From: Erythrobacteraceae bacterium Alg239-R51
GTDB lineage: Bacteria > Pseudomonadota > Alphaproteobacteria > Sphingomonadales > Sphingomonadaceae
DNA length: 64,000 nt
Direction: 5' to 3'
NCBI GenBank assembly: GCA_947331495.1
Contig: CAMZOI010000001.1
Span: forward strand, 1,798,001 to 1,862,000
Part shown: piece after piece, positions 34,478 to 43,436 of the stretch
Position numbering within the stretch: the first letter of the stretch is position 1
How the letters are laid out: every line of letters starts with the position of its first letter
Program-made: the position numbers and the translations under genes
Notes under the pieces: generated by a model
The model's database searches: none
What the model saw: the letters and a program-made list of their open reading frames with translations, nothing else
Told to the model about the DNA's origin: nothing

Positions 34478-36295
34478 TCAGTCGCCGGCGCGGTCGACCC
34501 GGGTTGCTTCAGGCGCATCCGGCTTGGGTTGGTCGACCGTACGGATGCTTAGTTCGCGCAGTTGCTTGGGCGAAACCACGCTTGGCGCGCCCATCATCAG
34601 ATCCTGCGCACGCTGGTTCATCGGGAAGGCGATGACTTCACGAATATTGGGTTCGTCGGCGAGCAGCATGACGATGCGGTCGATGCCAGGCGCCGAGCCC
34701 CCGTGCGGCGGCGCACCGAGCTTGAATGCCTCGATCATGCCGGAGAAATTGGCATCCACATCTTCCCGCGAGTAGCCGGCGATCTCGAACGCCTTGTACA
34801 TGATGTCCGGACGATGGTTCCGGATTGCACCGCTCGACAGTTCAAAACCGTTGCAGACGATGTCGTATTGCCAGGCGAGTATATCGAGCGGATCCTTGTT
34901 ATCCAGCGCTTCCATCTCGCCCTGCGGCATTGAAAACGGGTTGTGGCTGAAATCGACCCGTTTCAGTTCATCGTCATATTCGAACATCGGGAAATCGACG
35001 ATCCAGCAGAACTTGAAACAGCCTTGCTCGACCAGGCCCAGCTCGTCGGCGACGCGGGTACGTGCGGCACCGGCCAGCTTGGCGGCGTCCTTTTCCTTGC
35101 CGGCGGCGAAAAACAACCCGTCATTCTCGCCCAGGCCCAGTTCGGCATAGAGCTTTTCCATGCCTTCGGGGCCGTGGTTCTTGGCGATCGGACCGCCGAA
35201 CTCGCCGCCCTTGCGCGTCACGTAGCCAAGACCCGCAAAGCCTTCGCGGCGCGCCCAGTCGTTCATCTCGTCGAAGAACTTCCGGCTCTTCTCGTGCGTG
35301 TCAGGCGCCGGGATCACGCGGACCCGGCCACCACCGCCGACGATCTTCTCGAACAGGCCGAAACCGCTCTTTTCGAAATGCGCGGTTACGTCGCTGATCT
35401 CCAGCGGATTGCGCAGATCGGGCTTGTCCGTGCCGTATTTCAGCAAGGCTTCGGCATAAGGAATACGCGGGAACTGGCCTGCAGCCGTCACGCTCTTGCC
35501 GTTCGCGAACTCCTCGAACACGCCTGCCAGCACCGGTTCGATCGTCTGGAATACGTCTTCCTGGGTGACAAAGCTCATCTCAAAATCGAGCTGGTAGAAT
35601 TCGGGGCTGCGATCTGCGCGCAAATCCTCGTCGCGAAAACACGGCGCGATCTGGAAATAACGGTCGAATCCGGCGACCATCAACAGCTGTTTGAACATCT
35701 GCGGTGCCTGCGGCAGCGCATAGAAACGGCCCGGGTGCAAGCGGCTGGGCACGAGATAGTCGCGCGCGCCTTCGGGTGACGACGCTCCGAGTATCGGTGT
35801 CTGGAATTCGCTGAAACCCTGGTCGATCATCCGTCGGCGCAGCGAAGTGATGACCTTGTTGCGCAGCATGATGTTGGCGTGCACGCGCTCGCGACGCAGA
35901 TCGACAAAGCGGTATTTCAGGCGAGTTTCTTCCGGGTAATCCCCCGCGGAATTGACGATCAGCGGAAGGTCTTCGGCCCGGCTCTGGACCTCGACCGAAC
36001 GGGCGAACACCTCGATCTCGCCGGTCGGCAAATTCGGGTTCACGGCCACGCCGTCGCGCGCTTTCACATCGCCATCAATGGTCACGACCGATTCCAGCTT
36101 CAGTTTTTCCAGCACCGGCAAGGCCGCGCTGTCCTCGTCAGCCACGATCTGGGTGATGCCGTAATGATCGCGCAAATCGACGAACAGCACGCCCCCATGG
36201 TCGCGCTTGTTGTGCACCCAGCCCGAGAGGCGGACGGTTTCGCCGACTTGCGACTTGGTCAAGGCGGCACAGGTGTGGGTACGATAGGCGTGCAT
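34478..36295 (-). CDS. aspS: Aspartyl-tRNA synthetase
   Basis: Class II synthetase of 605 residues, the bacterial length. N-terminal OB anticodon-binding domain ([31 protein letters not shown]), motif 1 around [25 protein letters not shown], motif 2 [23 protein letters not shown], the bacterial insertion (GAD) domain in the middle, and motif 3 GLAFGGAPPHG-like [19 protein letters not shown]. Whether it also charges tRNA-Asn cannot be judged here. Divergent from rnd. Confidence 0.97.
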   Translation of the reverse strand: MHAYRTHTCAALTKSQVGETVRLSGWVHNKRDHGGVLFVDLRDHYGITQIVADEDSAALPVLEKLKLESVVTIDGDVKARDGVAVNPNLPTGEIEVFARSVEVQSRAEDLPLIVNSAGDYPEETRLKYRFVDLRRERVHANIMLRNKVITSLRRRMIDQGFSEFQTPILGASSPEGARDYLVPSRLHPGRFYALPQAPQMFKQLLMVAGFDRYFQIAPCFRDEDLRADRSPEFYQLDFEMSFVTQEDVFQTIEPVLAGVFEEFANGKSVTAAGQFPRIPYAEALLKYGTDKPDLRNPLEISDVTAHFEKSGFGLFEKIVGGGGRVRVIPAPDTHEKSRKFFDEMNDWARREGFAGLGYVTRKGGEFGGPIAKNHGPEGMEKLYAELGLGENDGLFFAAGKEKDAAKLAGAARTRVADELGLVEQGCFKFCWIVDFPMFEYDDELKRVDFSHNPFSMPQGEMEALDNKDPLDILAWQYDIVCNGFELSSGAIRNHRPDIMYKAFEIAGYSREDVDANFSGMIEAFKLGAPPHGGSAPGIDRIVMLLADEPNIREVIAFPMNQRAQDLMMGAPSVVSPKQLRELSIRTVDQPKPDAPEATRVDRAGD

Positions 36296-36461
36296 CTAAA
36301 CTCTTTCCAATTTTCGGGCTATGGCGCTAGGGCGCGCCAACGATCGGGCGCGCCGCGCTCCTCTAGCAGGAAATGCGCGCGCTAACAGGGCACGACGGCC
36401 GATTTGTCAAGATCGGCCGGCCGAGAGCGGTACTCCGCTCACAGAACAGAAAAAAGACACG

Positions 36462-37661
36462 ATGAAAATTCATGACCTGATTACAACGACCGAACCGCTG
36501 GCGGATCTGTGCGAGCGGCTGGGAAAAAGCGATTTCGTGTGCGTCGACACCGAGTTCATGCGCGAGAACACCTATTGGCCGGAACTCTGCCTGGTCCAGA
36601 TCGGCAACGAAGAGGAAGCCGCGGCGATCGATCCTCTGGCCAAAGGTATCGACCTGACACCGCTATGGGATTTGCTGTGCGACAATGAAGACGTGCTCAA
36701 GGTTTTCCATGCCGGCGGGCAGGATGTCGAGATCGTCTACAATTTCACGCAGCGGACGCCCCATCCCATCTTCGATACCCAGATCGCGATGATGGCGATT
36801 AGCCAGTCGGAACAGATCGGTTATGCCAATCTGGTCGAAAGCTGGCTCGGCATCACGGTCGACAAGGGTGCGCGGTTTACCGACTGGAGCCGGCGCCCCC
36901 TGACCGACAGACAGATAGAATACGCCATTGGCGATGTGACGCACCTTGCCAAGATATTCCCGAAAATACTTGATAGACTTGTAAAAACCGGGCGCGGCGG
37001 CTGGCTCGACGCAGAGATGGACAAACTTGCCGATCCGGAAAACTATGCGAACAATGCCGACATTGCGTGGAAGCGCATTCGATCGTCAGGTCGCAACCCG
37101 GTGGTCCTTGGTCGCCTGAAAGCGCTCGCCGCCTGGCGCGAAGGCGAGGCTCAACACAAGAACATCCCGCGGGGGCGCATCATGCGCGACGAGACCCTGG
37201 CCGACATCGCCAGCCACCCACCCAAGAAGCAGGGCGATCTGGTAAAGGTCCGCGGTCTTTCGAATGCGTGGAAAGACAACGACATAGGAAAGCGTCTTAT
37301 GAAAGTGCTTGAAAAGGCCGAGCCGCTTCCCAAAGACGAGATGCCCGACAAGCCAAAGCGCGGCGCGCCTCTCGGCAAGGAAGGCGCATTGGTTGCCGAC
37401 CTGCTCAAGCTGCTGCTCAAGATCCGCGCGCGCGAAATCGACGTGGCGTCGCGTTTGCTGACCCGTTCAGACGAGATGGAGGCGCTGGCATCGGGCGCGC
37501 GCAAGCTGCCGATCCTAGAAGGCTGGCGTTACGACGTTTTCGGCAAGGATGCGCTCGAACTGGTCGAGGGCCGGCTTGCCTTCGCAGTCAAGGACGGACG
37601 ATTGCTGATGACCCATGTCGACGACGTCCACGCCGGAATGGTCGAGGCCGCGGCGGAGTGA
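36462..37661 (+). CDS. rnd: Ribonuclease D
   Basis: 3'-5' exonuclease acting on tRNA and other stable RNA ends. 399 residues from ATG 36462. DEDD active site: Asp and Glu in FVCVDTEFMRE, Asp in FHAGGQDVEIVYN, Asp in YAIGDVTHL with the DEDDy Tyr two residues ahead of it. An HRDC domain follows (RLKALAAWREGEAQHKNIPRGRIMRDETLADIA) and a second helical region to the C-terminus. Its stop overlaps the GTG start of oxyR. Confidence 0.94.
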   Translation: MKIHDLITTTEPLADLCERLGKSDFVCVDTEFMRENTYWPELCLVQIGNEEEAAAIDPLAKGIDLTPLWDLLCDNEDVLKVFHAGGQDVEIVYNFTQRTPHPIFDTQIAMMAISQSEQIGYANLVESWLGITVDKGARFTDWSRRPLTDRQIEYAIGDVTHLAKIFPKILDRLVKTGRGGWLDAEMDKLADPENYANNADIAWKRIRSSGRNPVVLGRLKALAAWREGEAQHKNIPRGRIMRDETLADIASHPPKKQGDLVKVRGLSNAWKDNDIGKRLMKVLEKAEPLPKDEMPDKPKRGAPLGKEGALVADLLKLLLKIRAREIDVASRLLTRSDEMEALASGARKLPILEGWRYDVFGKDALELVEGRLAFAVKDGRLLMTHVDDVHAGMVEAAAE

Positions 37662-38554
37662 GCACCTACCTGCCCACTCTCAAACAGTTGCAATATCTCG
37701 TCGCGCTGCACGAACATGGCCATTTCGGTCGTGCGGCGGAAGCCAGCTTCGTGTCGCAATCGACGCTTTCCGCTGGAATCCGCGAACTGGAATCGCTGCT
37801 TGGCGTGACTCTGGTCGAGCGCAGCCGTCGCGTGGTGCGTTTCACCGCGCTCGGCAATCAGGTCGTGGACAAGGCGCACCGGATCCTGCGCGAAGCGGAA
37901 GAACTGTCGGATCTGGTCCAGGCAGCAGGCAAGCCGCTCGCCGGTCAGCTGCGCATGAGCGTGATCCCCACGATCGCGCCATTCATGATCCCGCGGTTTC
38001 TCCCGCGGCTTCGCAAGGAGCGCCCCGATCTCGAACTGTTCCTGCGGGAAGAGACCAGCCACGATGCGGTCGAATCGCTTCAGCACGGGCGGGTCGATTG
38101 CGTGTTGCTCGCCCTGCCCTTCGCCACCGGTGACGTGGAAAAGGCACATATCGCCGACGATGATCTCTACGTCGCGTTTCCCAAGGATGATCCGCGCAAT
38201 CCGCCGGACGTGATCCCGCCAAGCATGATCGACGAGGGCCGATTACTACTGCTCGAGGACGGCCACTGCCTCAAAGACCATGCGCTGGCCGCCTGCAACC
38301 GCCCCGAACTGCGCGCCAGTGCCACCATGATCGGCACCAGCCTGCACACGCTGGTGCAGATGGTCGACAACGATCTGGGTCTTACCATGCTGCCCAGGAT
38401 GGCGGTCGATGCCGGCATATTGACTGGCACCGACGTCGTCGCCCGCCCCCTGAAAAGCAAGAACGCCACTCGCGAGATCGCCTTGATCTGGCGCAAGAAC
38501 TCGCCGCGCCGCGTGGATTTCGAATTGCTGGCGGAGGAACTGCGGGCGGAGTGA
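37658..38554 (+). CDS. oxyR: LysR-type peroxide sensor OxyR
   Basis: Peroxide-responsive transcription activator of 298 residues. Winged-helix DNA-binding domain at the N-terminus (LKQLQYLVALHEHGHFGRAAEASFVSQSTLSAGIRELE). In the effector domain, Cys204 and Cys213 (EDGHCLKDHALAAC) have the same spacing of nine as the redox pair Cys199/Cys208 of E. coli OxyR, and GHCL is the OxyR signature. Start is GTG, overlapping the rnd stop (GTGA), so OxyR is translated from the rnd message. No catalase or peroxiredoxin gene adjoins it. Confidence 0.93.
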   Translation: MSTYLPTLKQLQYLVALHEHGHFGRAAEASFVSQSTLSAGIRELESLLGVTLVERSRRVVRFTALGNQVVDKAHRILREAEELSDLVQAAGKPLAGQLRMSVIPTIAPFMIPRFLPRLRKERPDLELFLREETSHDAVESLQHGRVDCVLLALPFATGDVEKAHIADDDLYVAFPKDDPRNPPDVIPPSMIDEGRLLLLEDGHCLKDHALAACNRPELRASATMIGTSLHTLVQMVDNDLGLTMLPRMAVDAGILTGTDVVARPLKSKNATREIALIWRKNSPRRVDFELLAEELRAE

Positions 38555-38600
38555 TCGACGACTGCCAACGACTCGATTGCGGACGCTCATGTAGCGTGCA

Positions 38601-39061
38601 ATTAGACTTGTCGAAGCCTTGTTGAAACCTACGGCGATCGCTTCGCTTATGGAGGCCCCGTGATCGTCATCAACCCCGAGGCTGCCCAGCAATTCAGCCT
38701 GGCGCTGTACGAATTGGCGACCAATTCGCAGAAATACGGTCTTACAGCAGCCGACAGCGCACGTGTCGAAGTAAGTTGGGGAACTAGCGATGGGAGACTC
38801 GAACTGCTTTGGCGGGAATACGGCATTCCCAAAGTGCAGTCCGACGACCAGCTCCGGCCAGAAGGCTTCGGCACGAAGTTGCTGACCAGGGTCATCCCGG
38901 CCATGTTGAAAGGCGAGGCCAGCCGGAAGTTCGAGGATGGGGGTCTCGTGTACCGGCTCTCCGTCCCATTGGAAGCTGTTGTTGCGAGACAGGGTCATGG
39001 CGATTCCGATCGAATGGCCGCACGGATCGTGGATGAAACATTCGGTATGGAAACGGACTAG
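38601..39061 (+). pseudogene. Truncated, frameshifted HWE-type sensor histidine kinase (C-terminal ATPase part)
   Basis: The open frame from 38660 reads INPEAAQQFSLALYELATNSQKYG (N box), then VSWGTSDGRLELLWREYG and GFGTKLLTRVIPAML (G box) and VYRLSVPL, the C-terminal catalytic domain of HWE/HisKA_2 kinases. Upstream, 38607-38630 reads LVEALLKP in one frame and 38630-38659 reads YGDRFAYGGPV in another, which together match the segment that normally precedes the N box, so a frameshift has occurred. No PAS, HWE dimerisation segment or phospho-accepting His is found before it; the oxyR stop is only 46 bases upstream. A short expressed remnant cannot be excluded. Confidence 0.75.
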
Positions 39062-39418
39062 ATACAGTTTTCCTACATGCCGGTTTTCTGACAGGCCCGA
39101 CACGATGCTTTGCACTCGCTCTTCTTGCGGAAAATCGACATTGGTGCGGGAGTTACGAAAGCGTGTGGCTCTGTCGAAAGCGAAGGTTACACTCGCGACG
39201 ACGAAATCGCTCGCAATCCCGCACAAGACGGGGCTTTGCCAGAAAACCGGAGTTTTTTTAAAACCCCCGGTCTGTGGTCCAGGTTTACATCGCGCAGGAG
39301 TTGCTGACGGGTAATCGGTATGAATTGCGCCTGCCGCGTAGGTTCATCGCCCCGTCGCTCTCGAAGGGAACCCTTCACTGCATGACGCGCTTCGGTGTCG
39401 TGCAGTGGAGAAATCTCA
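39062..39418 (+). other. Intergenic region, no gene seen; possible stress promoter at its end
   Basis: 357 bases between the kinase remnant and the SRPBCC gene. It holds an imperfect A/T-rich hairpin with CCGG ends near 39246-39274 that could end transcription, and the candidate EcfG-type promoter at 39367. Short open frames here show no family likeness and no ribosome binding sites, so none is called. Confidence 0.5.
39367..39391 (+). promoter_or_regulatory. Candidate EcfG-type (general stress sigma) promoter
   Basis: GGAAC (39367-39371), 16 bases, then CGCT, against the alphaproteobacterial consensus GGAAC-N16/17-CGTT (established knowledge); the -10 has one mismatch. It lies 28 bases ahead of the SRPBCC start, with a GGAG ribosome binding site between. 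Confidence 0.35.
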
Positions 39419-40066
39419 ATGAAACAAAAGTTTGCTACGGGATCCGGTGTGGCCGGCCTCGCCCTCGCCACCGGTGCAGTCGCATTCGGTGCCTTTCTTT
39501 CCAGCCGCCATCGGCATCGCGGGTTCGACGATGGTCCCGCATTCGCCAAACGTCAGCCACCCGGCAACCTCGCGCTTGTGGGGCGCTCGGTTACCATTCG
39601 CAAACCGAAAGCCGAACTGTTCGAATTCTGGCGGGACTTCTCGAACCTGCCGAGTTTCATGGAGAATGTCGAGAGCATCGAGGACGCGGACGCGAACGGT
39701 GTCTCGATCTGGAAGATCAAGGCTCCGGCCGGGCGAACGGTCGACATCAAGACCGAAGTCGCCAGCGAAAAGCAGAACGAGCATATCGCCTGGCGATCCG
39801 TCGAAGGATCGGACATCGAAACGCGTGGTGAGGTGCGGTTCGAAGATGCACCGGGCGATCGCGGAACCCGCGTCAGCCTGACAATCTCTTACGATCCGCC
39901 GGCCGGAGCGTTGGGCCGAGCGATCGCGAAGCTGTTTCAGCGGGAACCGCAGGTACAGGCCCGGCACGATCTCAAGCGCTTCAAGATGCTTATGGAAACG
40001 GGCGAAATCGCGACTTCGGTCCGGACGAACGACGAGACACGAGCAGCCAAGCAGGAGAACGGATAA
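39419..40066 (+). CDS. SRPBCC (START-like) family membrane-anchored protein
   Basis: 215 residues. A single N-terminal hydrophobic segment (SGVAGLALATGAVAFGAFLSS) is followed by a polyketide cyclase/dehydrase-type fold: VTIRKPKAELFEFWRDFSNLPSFMENVESIEDADANGVSIWKIKAPAGRTVDIKTEV, where FWRDFSNLPSFM is the family hallmark. Proteins of this group bind hydrophobic ligands, and often sit in stress-linked clusters. Its TAA shares the A with the ATG of the next gene (TAATG). First gene of a four-gene run to 42694. Confidence 0.85.
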   Translation: MKQKFATGSGVAGLALATGAVAFGAFLSSRHRHRGFDDGPAFAKRQPPGNLALVGRSVTIRKPKAELFEFWRDFSNLPSFMENVESIEDADANGVSIWKIKAPAGRTVDIKTEVASEKQNEHIAWRSVEGSDIETRGEVRFEDAPGDRGTRVSLTISYDPPAGALGRAIAKLFQREPQVQARHDLKRFKMLMETGEIATSVRTNDETRAAKQENG

Positions 40067-41247
40067 TGCGCGCACTAACCTGGCATGGGACCAACGACGT
40101 TCGTGTCGATACCGTCAGCGATCCTGAAATCATCAACTCGCGCGATGCGATCATAAAGGTCACCAGCACCGCGATCTGCGGATCCGACCTTCACCTGTAT
40201 GATGGGGTTATTCCCGGCGTGAAACCGGGTGACGTGCTTGGCCACGAATTCATGGGCGAAGTCGTCGAAACCGGCTCGGACAGTACTCTGAAGAAGGGCC
40301 AGCGGGTGGTCGTGCCCTTCACTATCAGCTGCGGTGGCTGCTTCCACTGCAAGATGCAGCAGTACTCGGCCTGCGACAACTCGAACCCGGTCGAAAAACA
40401 GGACATGTCGGCAAGCTTGTATGGTCAACCGATGTCTGCGCTGTTTGGCTATTCGCACCTCACGGGCGGTTATTCCGGTGGTCAGGCCGAATATGTCCGC
40501 GTTCCGTTTTCCGATGTCGGACCGATCGTCGTCCCTGACAACCTGGACGACGACAAGGTCCTGTTCCTCTCCGATATCCTCCCGACGGGGTGGATGGGCG
40601 CGGAAAACGCCGATATCCAGCCTGACGATACGGTTGCGGTTTGGGGCTGCGGCCCGGTCGGCCTGTTCGCAATCCAGTCGGCGATCGTCATGGGCGCGTC
40701 AAAGGTGATCGCGATCGATCATTACCCGAACCGCCTGGCTCTCGCCAAGAAACTTGGAGCCGAGGTCATCGACTTTCGCGAAACCGACGTTCGCGAAGCC
40801 CTGATGGAAATGTCGGGTGGCATTGGCGTGGATGCCGTCATCGATGCGGTTGGCATGGAATCGCACGGCTTTGCGATCGATAACATGATCGATGTGGTGA
40901 AGCAGAAGGTAGGCATGGGGGCCGACCGGGCCAGCGCGCTCAAGCAGGCGATCATGGCGGTCCGCTTCGGCGGCAAGGTTTCCATCCCGGGCGTCTACGG
41001 CGGGATGACCGACAAATGGCCGCTCGGCGCCATGATGGAAAAGGGATTGCAGATCCGCGGCGGACAAACCCACGTCCAGAAATACACCAGGGATCTGCTT
41101 GCGAAGATCGAGGACGGTACACTCGATACGACCTTCCTCATCAGCCATCGTCTGCCGCTGGAGAAAGCGCCCGAAGGCTACAAGAACTTCAAGGAACAGC
41201 AGAACGAGTGGACCAAGGTCGTCCTCAAGCCCGGGATGGAGAATTGA
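40066..41247 (+). CDS. Zinc-dependent alcohol dehydrogenase (formaldehyde dehydrogenase-like)
   Basis: 393-residue medium-chain dehydrogenase. Catalytic zinc ligands: Cys in STAICGSDLHLYDG and the GHEFMGEV His-Glu; structural zinc cysteines in CGGCFHCKMQQYSACD; NAD(P)-binding VWGCGPVGLFAIQSAIVMGA with an acidic residue after the next strand (AIDHYPNR), favouring NAD. Closest to the COG1063 glutathione-dependent or dismutating formaldehyde dehydrogenase-like group, which often lies next to SRPBCC and SDR genes. Starts inside the previous stop. Real substrate unknown. Confidence 0.9.
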   Translation: MRALTWHGTNDVRVDTVSDPEIINSRDAIIKVTSTAICGSDLHLYDGVIPGVKPGDVLGHEFMGEVVETGSDSTLKKGQRVVVPFTISCGGCFHCKMQQYSACDNSNPVEKQDMSASLYGQPMSALFGYSHLTGGYSGGQAEYVRVPFSDVGPIVVPDNLDDDKVLFLSDILPTGWMGAENADIQPDDTVAVWGCGPVGLFAIQSAIVMGASKVIAIDHYPNRLALAKKLGAEVIDFRETDVREALMEMSGGIGVDAVIDAVGMESHGFAIDNMIDVVKQKVGMGADRASALKQAIMAVRFGGKVSIPGVYGGMTDKWPLGAMMEKGLQIRGGQTHVQKYTRDLLAKIEDGTLDTTFLISHRLPLEKAPEGYKNFKEQQNEWTKVVLKPGMEN

Positions 41248-41249
41248 AT

Positions 41250-42044
41250 ATGAGCAAGGAAATCAAGAAGTTGTCCGGCCTATGCATCGTCACCGGCGCC
41301 TCCAGTGGTATCGGCCTCGAACTGGCGAAGCTTGCGGGGAAGGACGGGTGCGACCTGATCCTGGCGGCCGACCGCGACCTGTCCGAGGGCGCGCGTGCAG
41401 CGCGCGAAGCCGGCGCTGCATCGATTGAAACTGTCGAATGCGATCTCGGCACGCAGGACGGCGTTGACAAGCTCGTGGCAATGGTGGGCAACCGGCGCGT
41501 CGACGTCCTGATTGCCAATGCCGGACATGGCCAGGGCGGAGCATTTCTCGATCAGGATTGGGGCGATATCTCTCACGTCATCGATACCAACGTGAAGGGT
41601 ACGGTATCGTTGATACACAAGATCGGCCAGACAATGCGCACGCGCAATTCCGGACGTATTCTCGTCACCGGATCGATTGCGGGCCATCTGCCCGGTGCCT
41701 TCCAGCTGGTCTATAATTCGACCAAGGCATTCATCGACGATTTCTGTGTCGGCTTGCACAACGAGTTGAAGGAAACCGATGTCGTCGTAACCTGCCTGCT
41801 ACCTGGCGCCACCGACACGCAGTTCTTCGAGCGCGCGGATCTGGAGAATACGACTATCGGGCAGTCGGACAACAAGGCCGATCCCGCCAAGGTTGCCAGG
41901 GATGGCTACGAAGCTCTGCTCGAAGGCGATACGCAGATCGTCAGTGGCTTCATGAACAAGGTGCAGACCATGTTCGCCGACATCCTGCCTGACGACATGG
42001 TCGCGCAAATGCACCGCCGCATGGCCGAGCCGAAGAGCTCCTGA
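41250..42044 (+). CDS. Short-chain dehydrogenase/reductase
   Basis: 264 residues from ATG 41250, 2 bases after the dehydrogenase stop. Classical SDR motifs: CIVTGASSGIGLELAKLAG (cofactor), NAGHGQGG, Ser in ILVTGSIAG and the VYNSTKAFIDDF Tyr-xxx-Lys. The C-terminus is extended (DILPDDMVAQMHRRMAEP), as in DltE-like SDRs found with SRPBCC proteins. Substrate unknown. Confidence 0.9.
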   Translation: MSKEIKKLSGLCIVTGASSGIGLELAKLAGKDGCDLILAADRDLSEGARAAREAGAASIETVECDLGTQDGVDKLVAMVGNRRVDVLIANAGHGQGGAFLDQDWGDISHVIDTNVKGTVSLIHKIGQTMRTRNSGRILVTGSIAGHLPGAFQLVYNSTKAFIDDFCVGLHNELKETDVVVTCLLPGATDTQFFERADLENTTIGQSDNKADPAKVARDGYEALLEGDTQIVSGFMNKVQTMFADILPDDMVAQMHRRMAEPKSS

Positions 42045-42076
42045 ACCCCAATACGCCGCAAAAGGACCGGCTGACC

Positions 42077-42694
42077 ATGGCTCTAAAAGCGATTGCCCTC
42101 AACTGCTCGCTCAAATCGTCTTCGGATGAAAGCAGCTCGACCGATGCGATGATCAAGGTGCTCGAGAAGCACTTCGCGGACCGAGACGTAGAACTGTCCG
42201 AAACGATCCGCGTCGTCGATTTCAACGTCCCGCCCGGCGTCACCTCGGACGAAGGCGAAGGCGACGAATGGCCAAAGCTTCGCGAAAAAATCCTGGCCCA
42301 CGACATTCTCGTTTTCGGCGGACCGATCTGGATGGGCCAGATCGGCTCGGTCGCCAAGCGCGTGCTCGATCGGATGGACGCATTTACCAGCGAGACCGAT
42401 AATGAAGGCCGTATGCCAAGCTATGGCAAGGTCGCCATCGCAGCGATCGTCGGCAACGAGGATGGAGCGCATTGGAGCTCCGCCCAGTTGTTTCAGTCGT
42501 TGAACGACACCGGTTGGACCATTCCCGCCGTCGCCGCGTGCTACTGGGTGGGCGAAGCCATGGGCAGCACCGACTTCAAGGAGCTGGATGATACACCCGA
42601 AGCGGTAACGAAAACCGCGAAGATGTGCGTCACCAATGCGGCTCACCTGGCGTCATTGCTGCGGAAAGACAACTACCCAGGTCCCGACAGTTGA
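42077..42694 (+). CDS. NAD(P)H-dependent FMN reductase/flavodoxin-like protein
   Basis: 205 residues with a flavodoxin fold: LNCSLKSSSDESSSTDAM forms the FMN phosphate loop, and ILVFGGPIWMGQIGSVAKRVLDRMDAF is the conserved flavin-contact strand. VAIAAIVGNEDGAHWSSAQLFQSLNDTGWTIPAVAACYWVG matches the same family. Last gene of the run from 39419. May supply reduced flavin or reduce quinones. Confidence 0.87.
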   Translation: MALKAIALNCSLKSSSDESSSTDAMIKVLEKHFADRDVELSETIRVVDFNVPPGVTSDEGEGDEWPKLREKILAHDILVFGGPIWMGQIGSVAKRVLDRMDAFTSETDNEGRMPSYGKVAIAAIVGNEDGAHWSSAQLFQSLNDTGWTIPAVAACYWVGEAMGSTDFKELDDTPEAVTKTAKMCVTNAAHLASLLRKDNYPGPDS

Positions 42695-42727
42695 TCACGT
42701 CCTTGCCGGTTCTGGAACACCCGCCCG

Positions 42728-43321
42728 TCAGTCCATGTGCTTCAGCCCGACCCGCAGGTAATCCCAGCCGGTAATCACCGTCAGCACCGCTGCCGCCCAT
42801 AGCGTTGCCAGTCCTACCGTGTGCGGCACGTTGGCTTCCAGTTCACCCAGCATCACCGTCCAGGCTGGCAGTCCTTGCCCGAGGATCAGCGAACCGAGCG
42901 CGACCATCTGGAAAGTCGTCTTCCATTTCGCCAGCCGGCTGACGGGGACCGAAACCTGCAACGGACCGAGAAATTCGCGCAAGCCCGACACCGCAATTTC
43001 GCGCATCAGGATGATGAGCCCGGCGATCACGTGCGCATCGCCGACATAGGGCCCGCGCAACACGCCCTGCGCCGCCAACACCAGGATTACAGCGGCAACC
43101 ATGATCTTGTCGGCAATGGGATCGAGGAAGACGCCGAGTTTCGACACCGTTCCGCTGGTGCGGGCCAGATAACCGTCGAAGTAATCGGTAATTCCCATCG
43201 CGCAATATAGCGCAAAGGCGATGAGATATCCGGCCGCCCAGCCCGGCCACCACAGAAGATAGGCCAGCAACGGGATCGCGAAAATGCGCGTCAGGGTGAG
43301 AATGTTCGGCAGGTTGAGCAT
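42728..43321 (-). CDS. pgsA: CDP-diacylglycerol-glycerol-3-phosphate 3-phosphatidyltransferase
   Basis: Makes phosphatidylglycerol phosphate, the committed step to phosphatidylglycerol and cardiolipin. 197 residues with several membrane helices. The CDP-alcohol transferase motif is complete: DYFDGYLARTSGTVSKLG then VFLDPIADK, with the three Asp and the AR in place. GGAAGG lies ahead of ATG 43321. Divergent from the LplT-like transporter gene, which may share its lipid context. Confidence 0.95.
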   Translation of the reverse strand: MLNLPNILTLTRIFAIPLLAYLLWWPGWAAGYLIAFALYCAMGITDYFDGYLARTSGTVSKLGVFLDPIADKIMVAAVILVLAAQGVLRGPYVGDAHVIAGLIILMREIAVSGLREFLGPLQVSVPVSRLAKWKTTFQMVALGSLILGQGLPAWTVMLGELEANVPHTVGLATLWAAAVLTVITGWDYLRVGLKHMD

Positions 43322-43436
43322 CGTGGAGCCTTCCCTAGCGCCCTTCGGCTCGCCACAAAAGCCGCACAATATCCTTGTCCGCCGCCGCGATGCCTCTAGG
43401 AAGGCATTCGAACGAGAGGTTTCCTCCCGGGGGGTC

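Noticed and set aside
39110-39307. 65-codon open frame in the intergenic region before the SRPBCC gene
   Set aside because: No ribosome binding site, no family likeness, and it runs across the A/T-rich hairpin.
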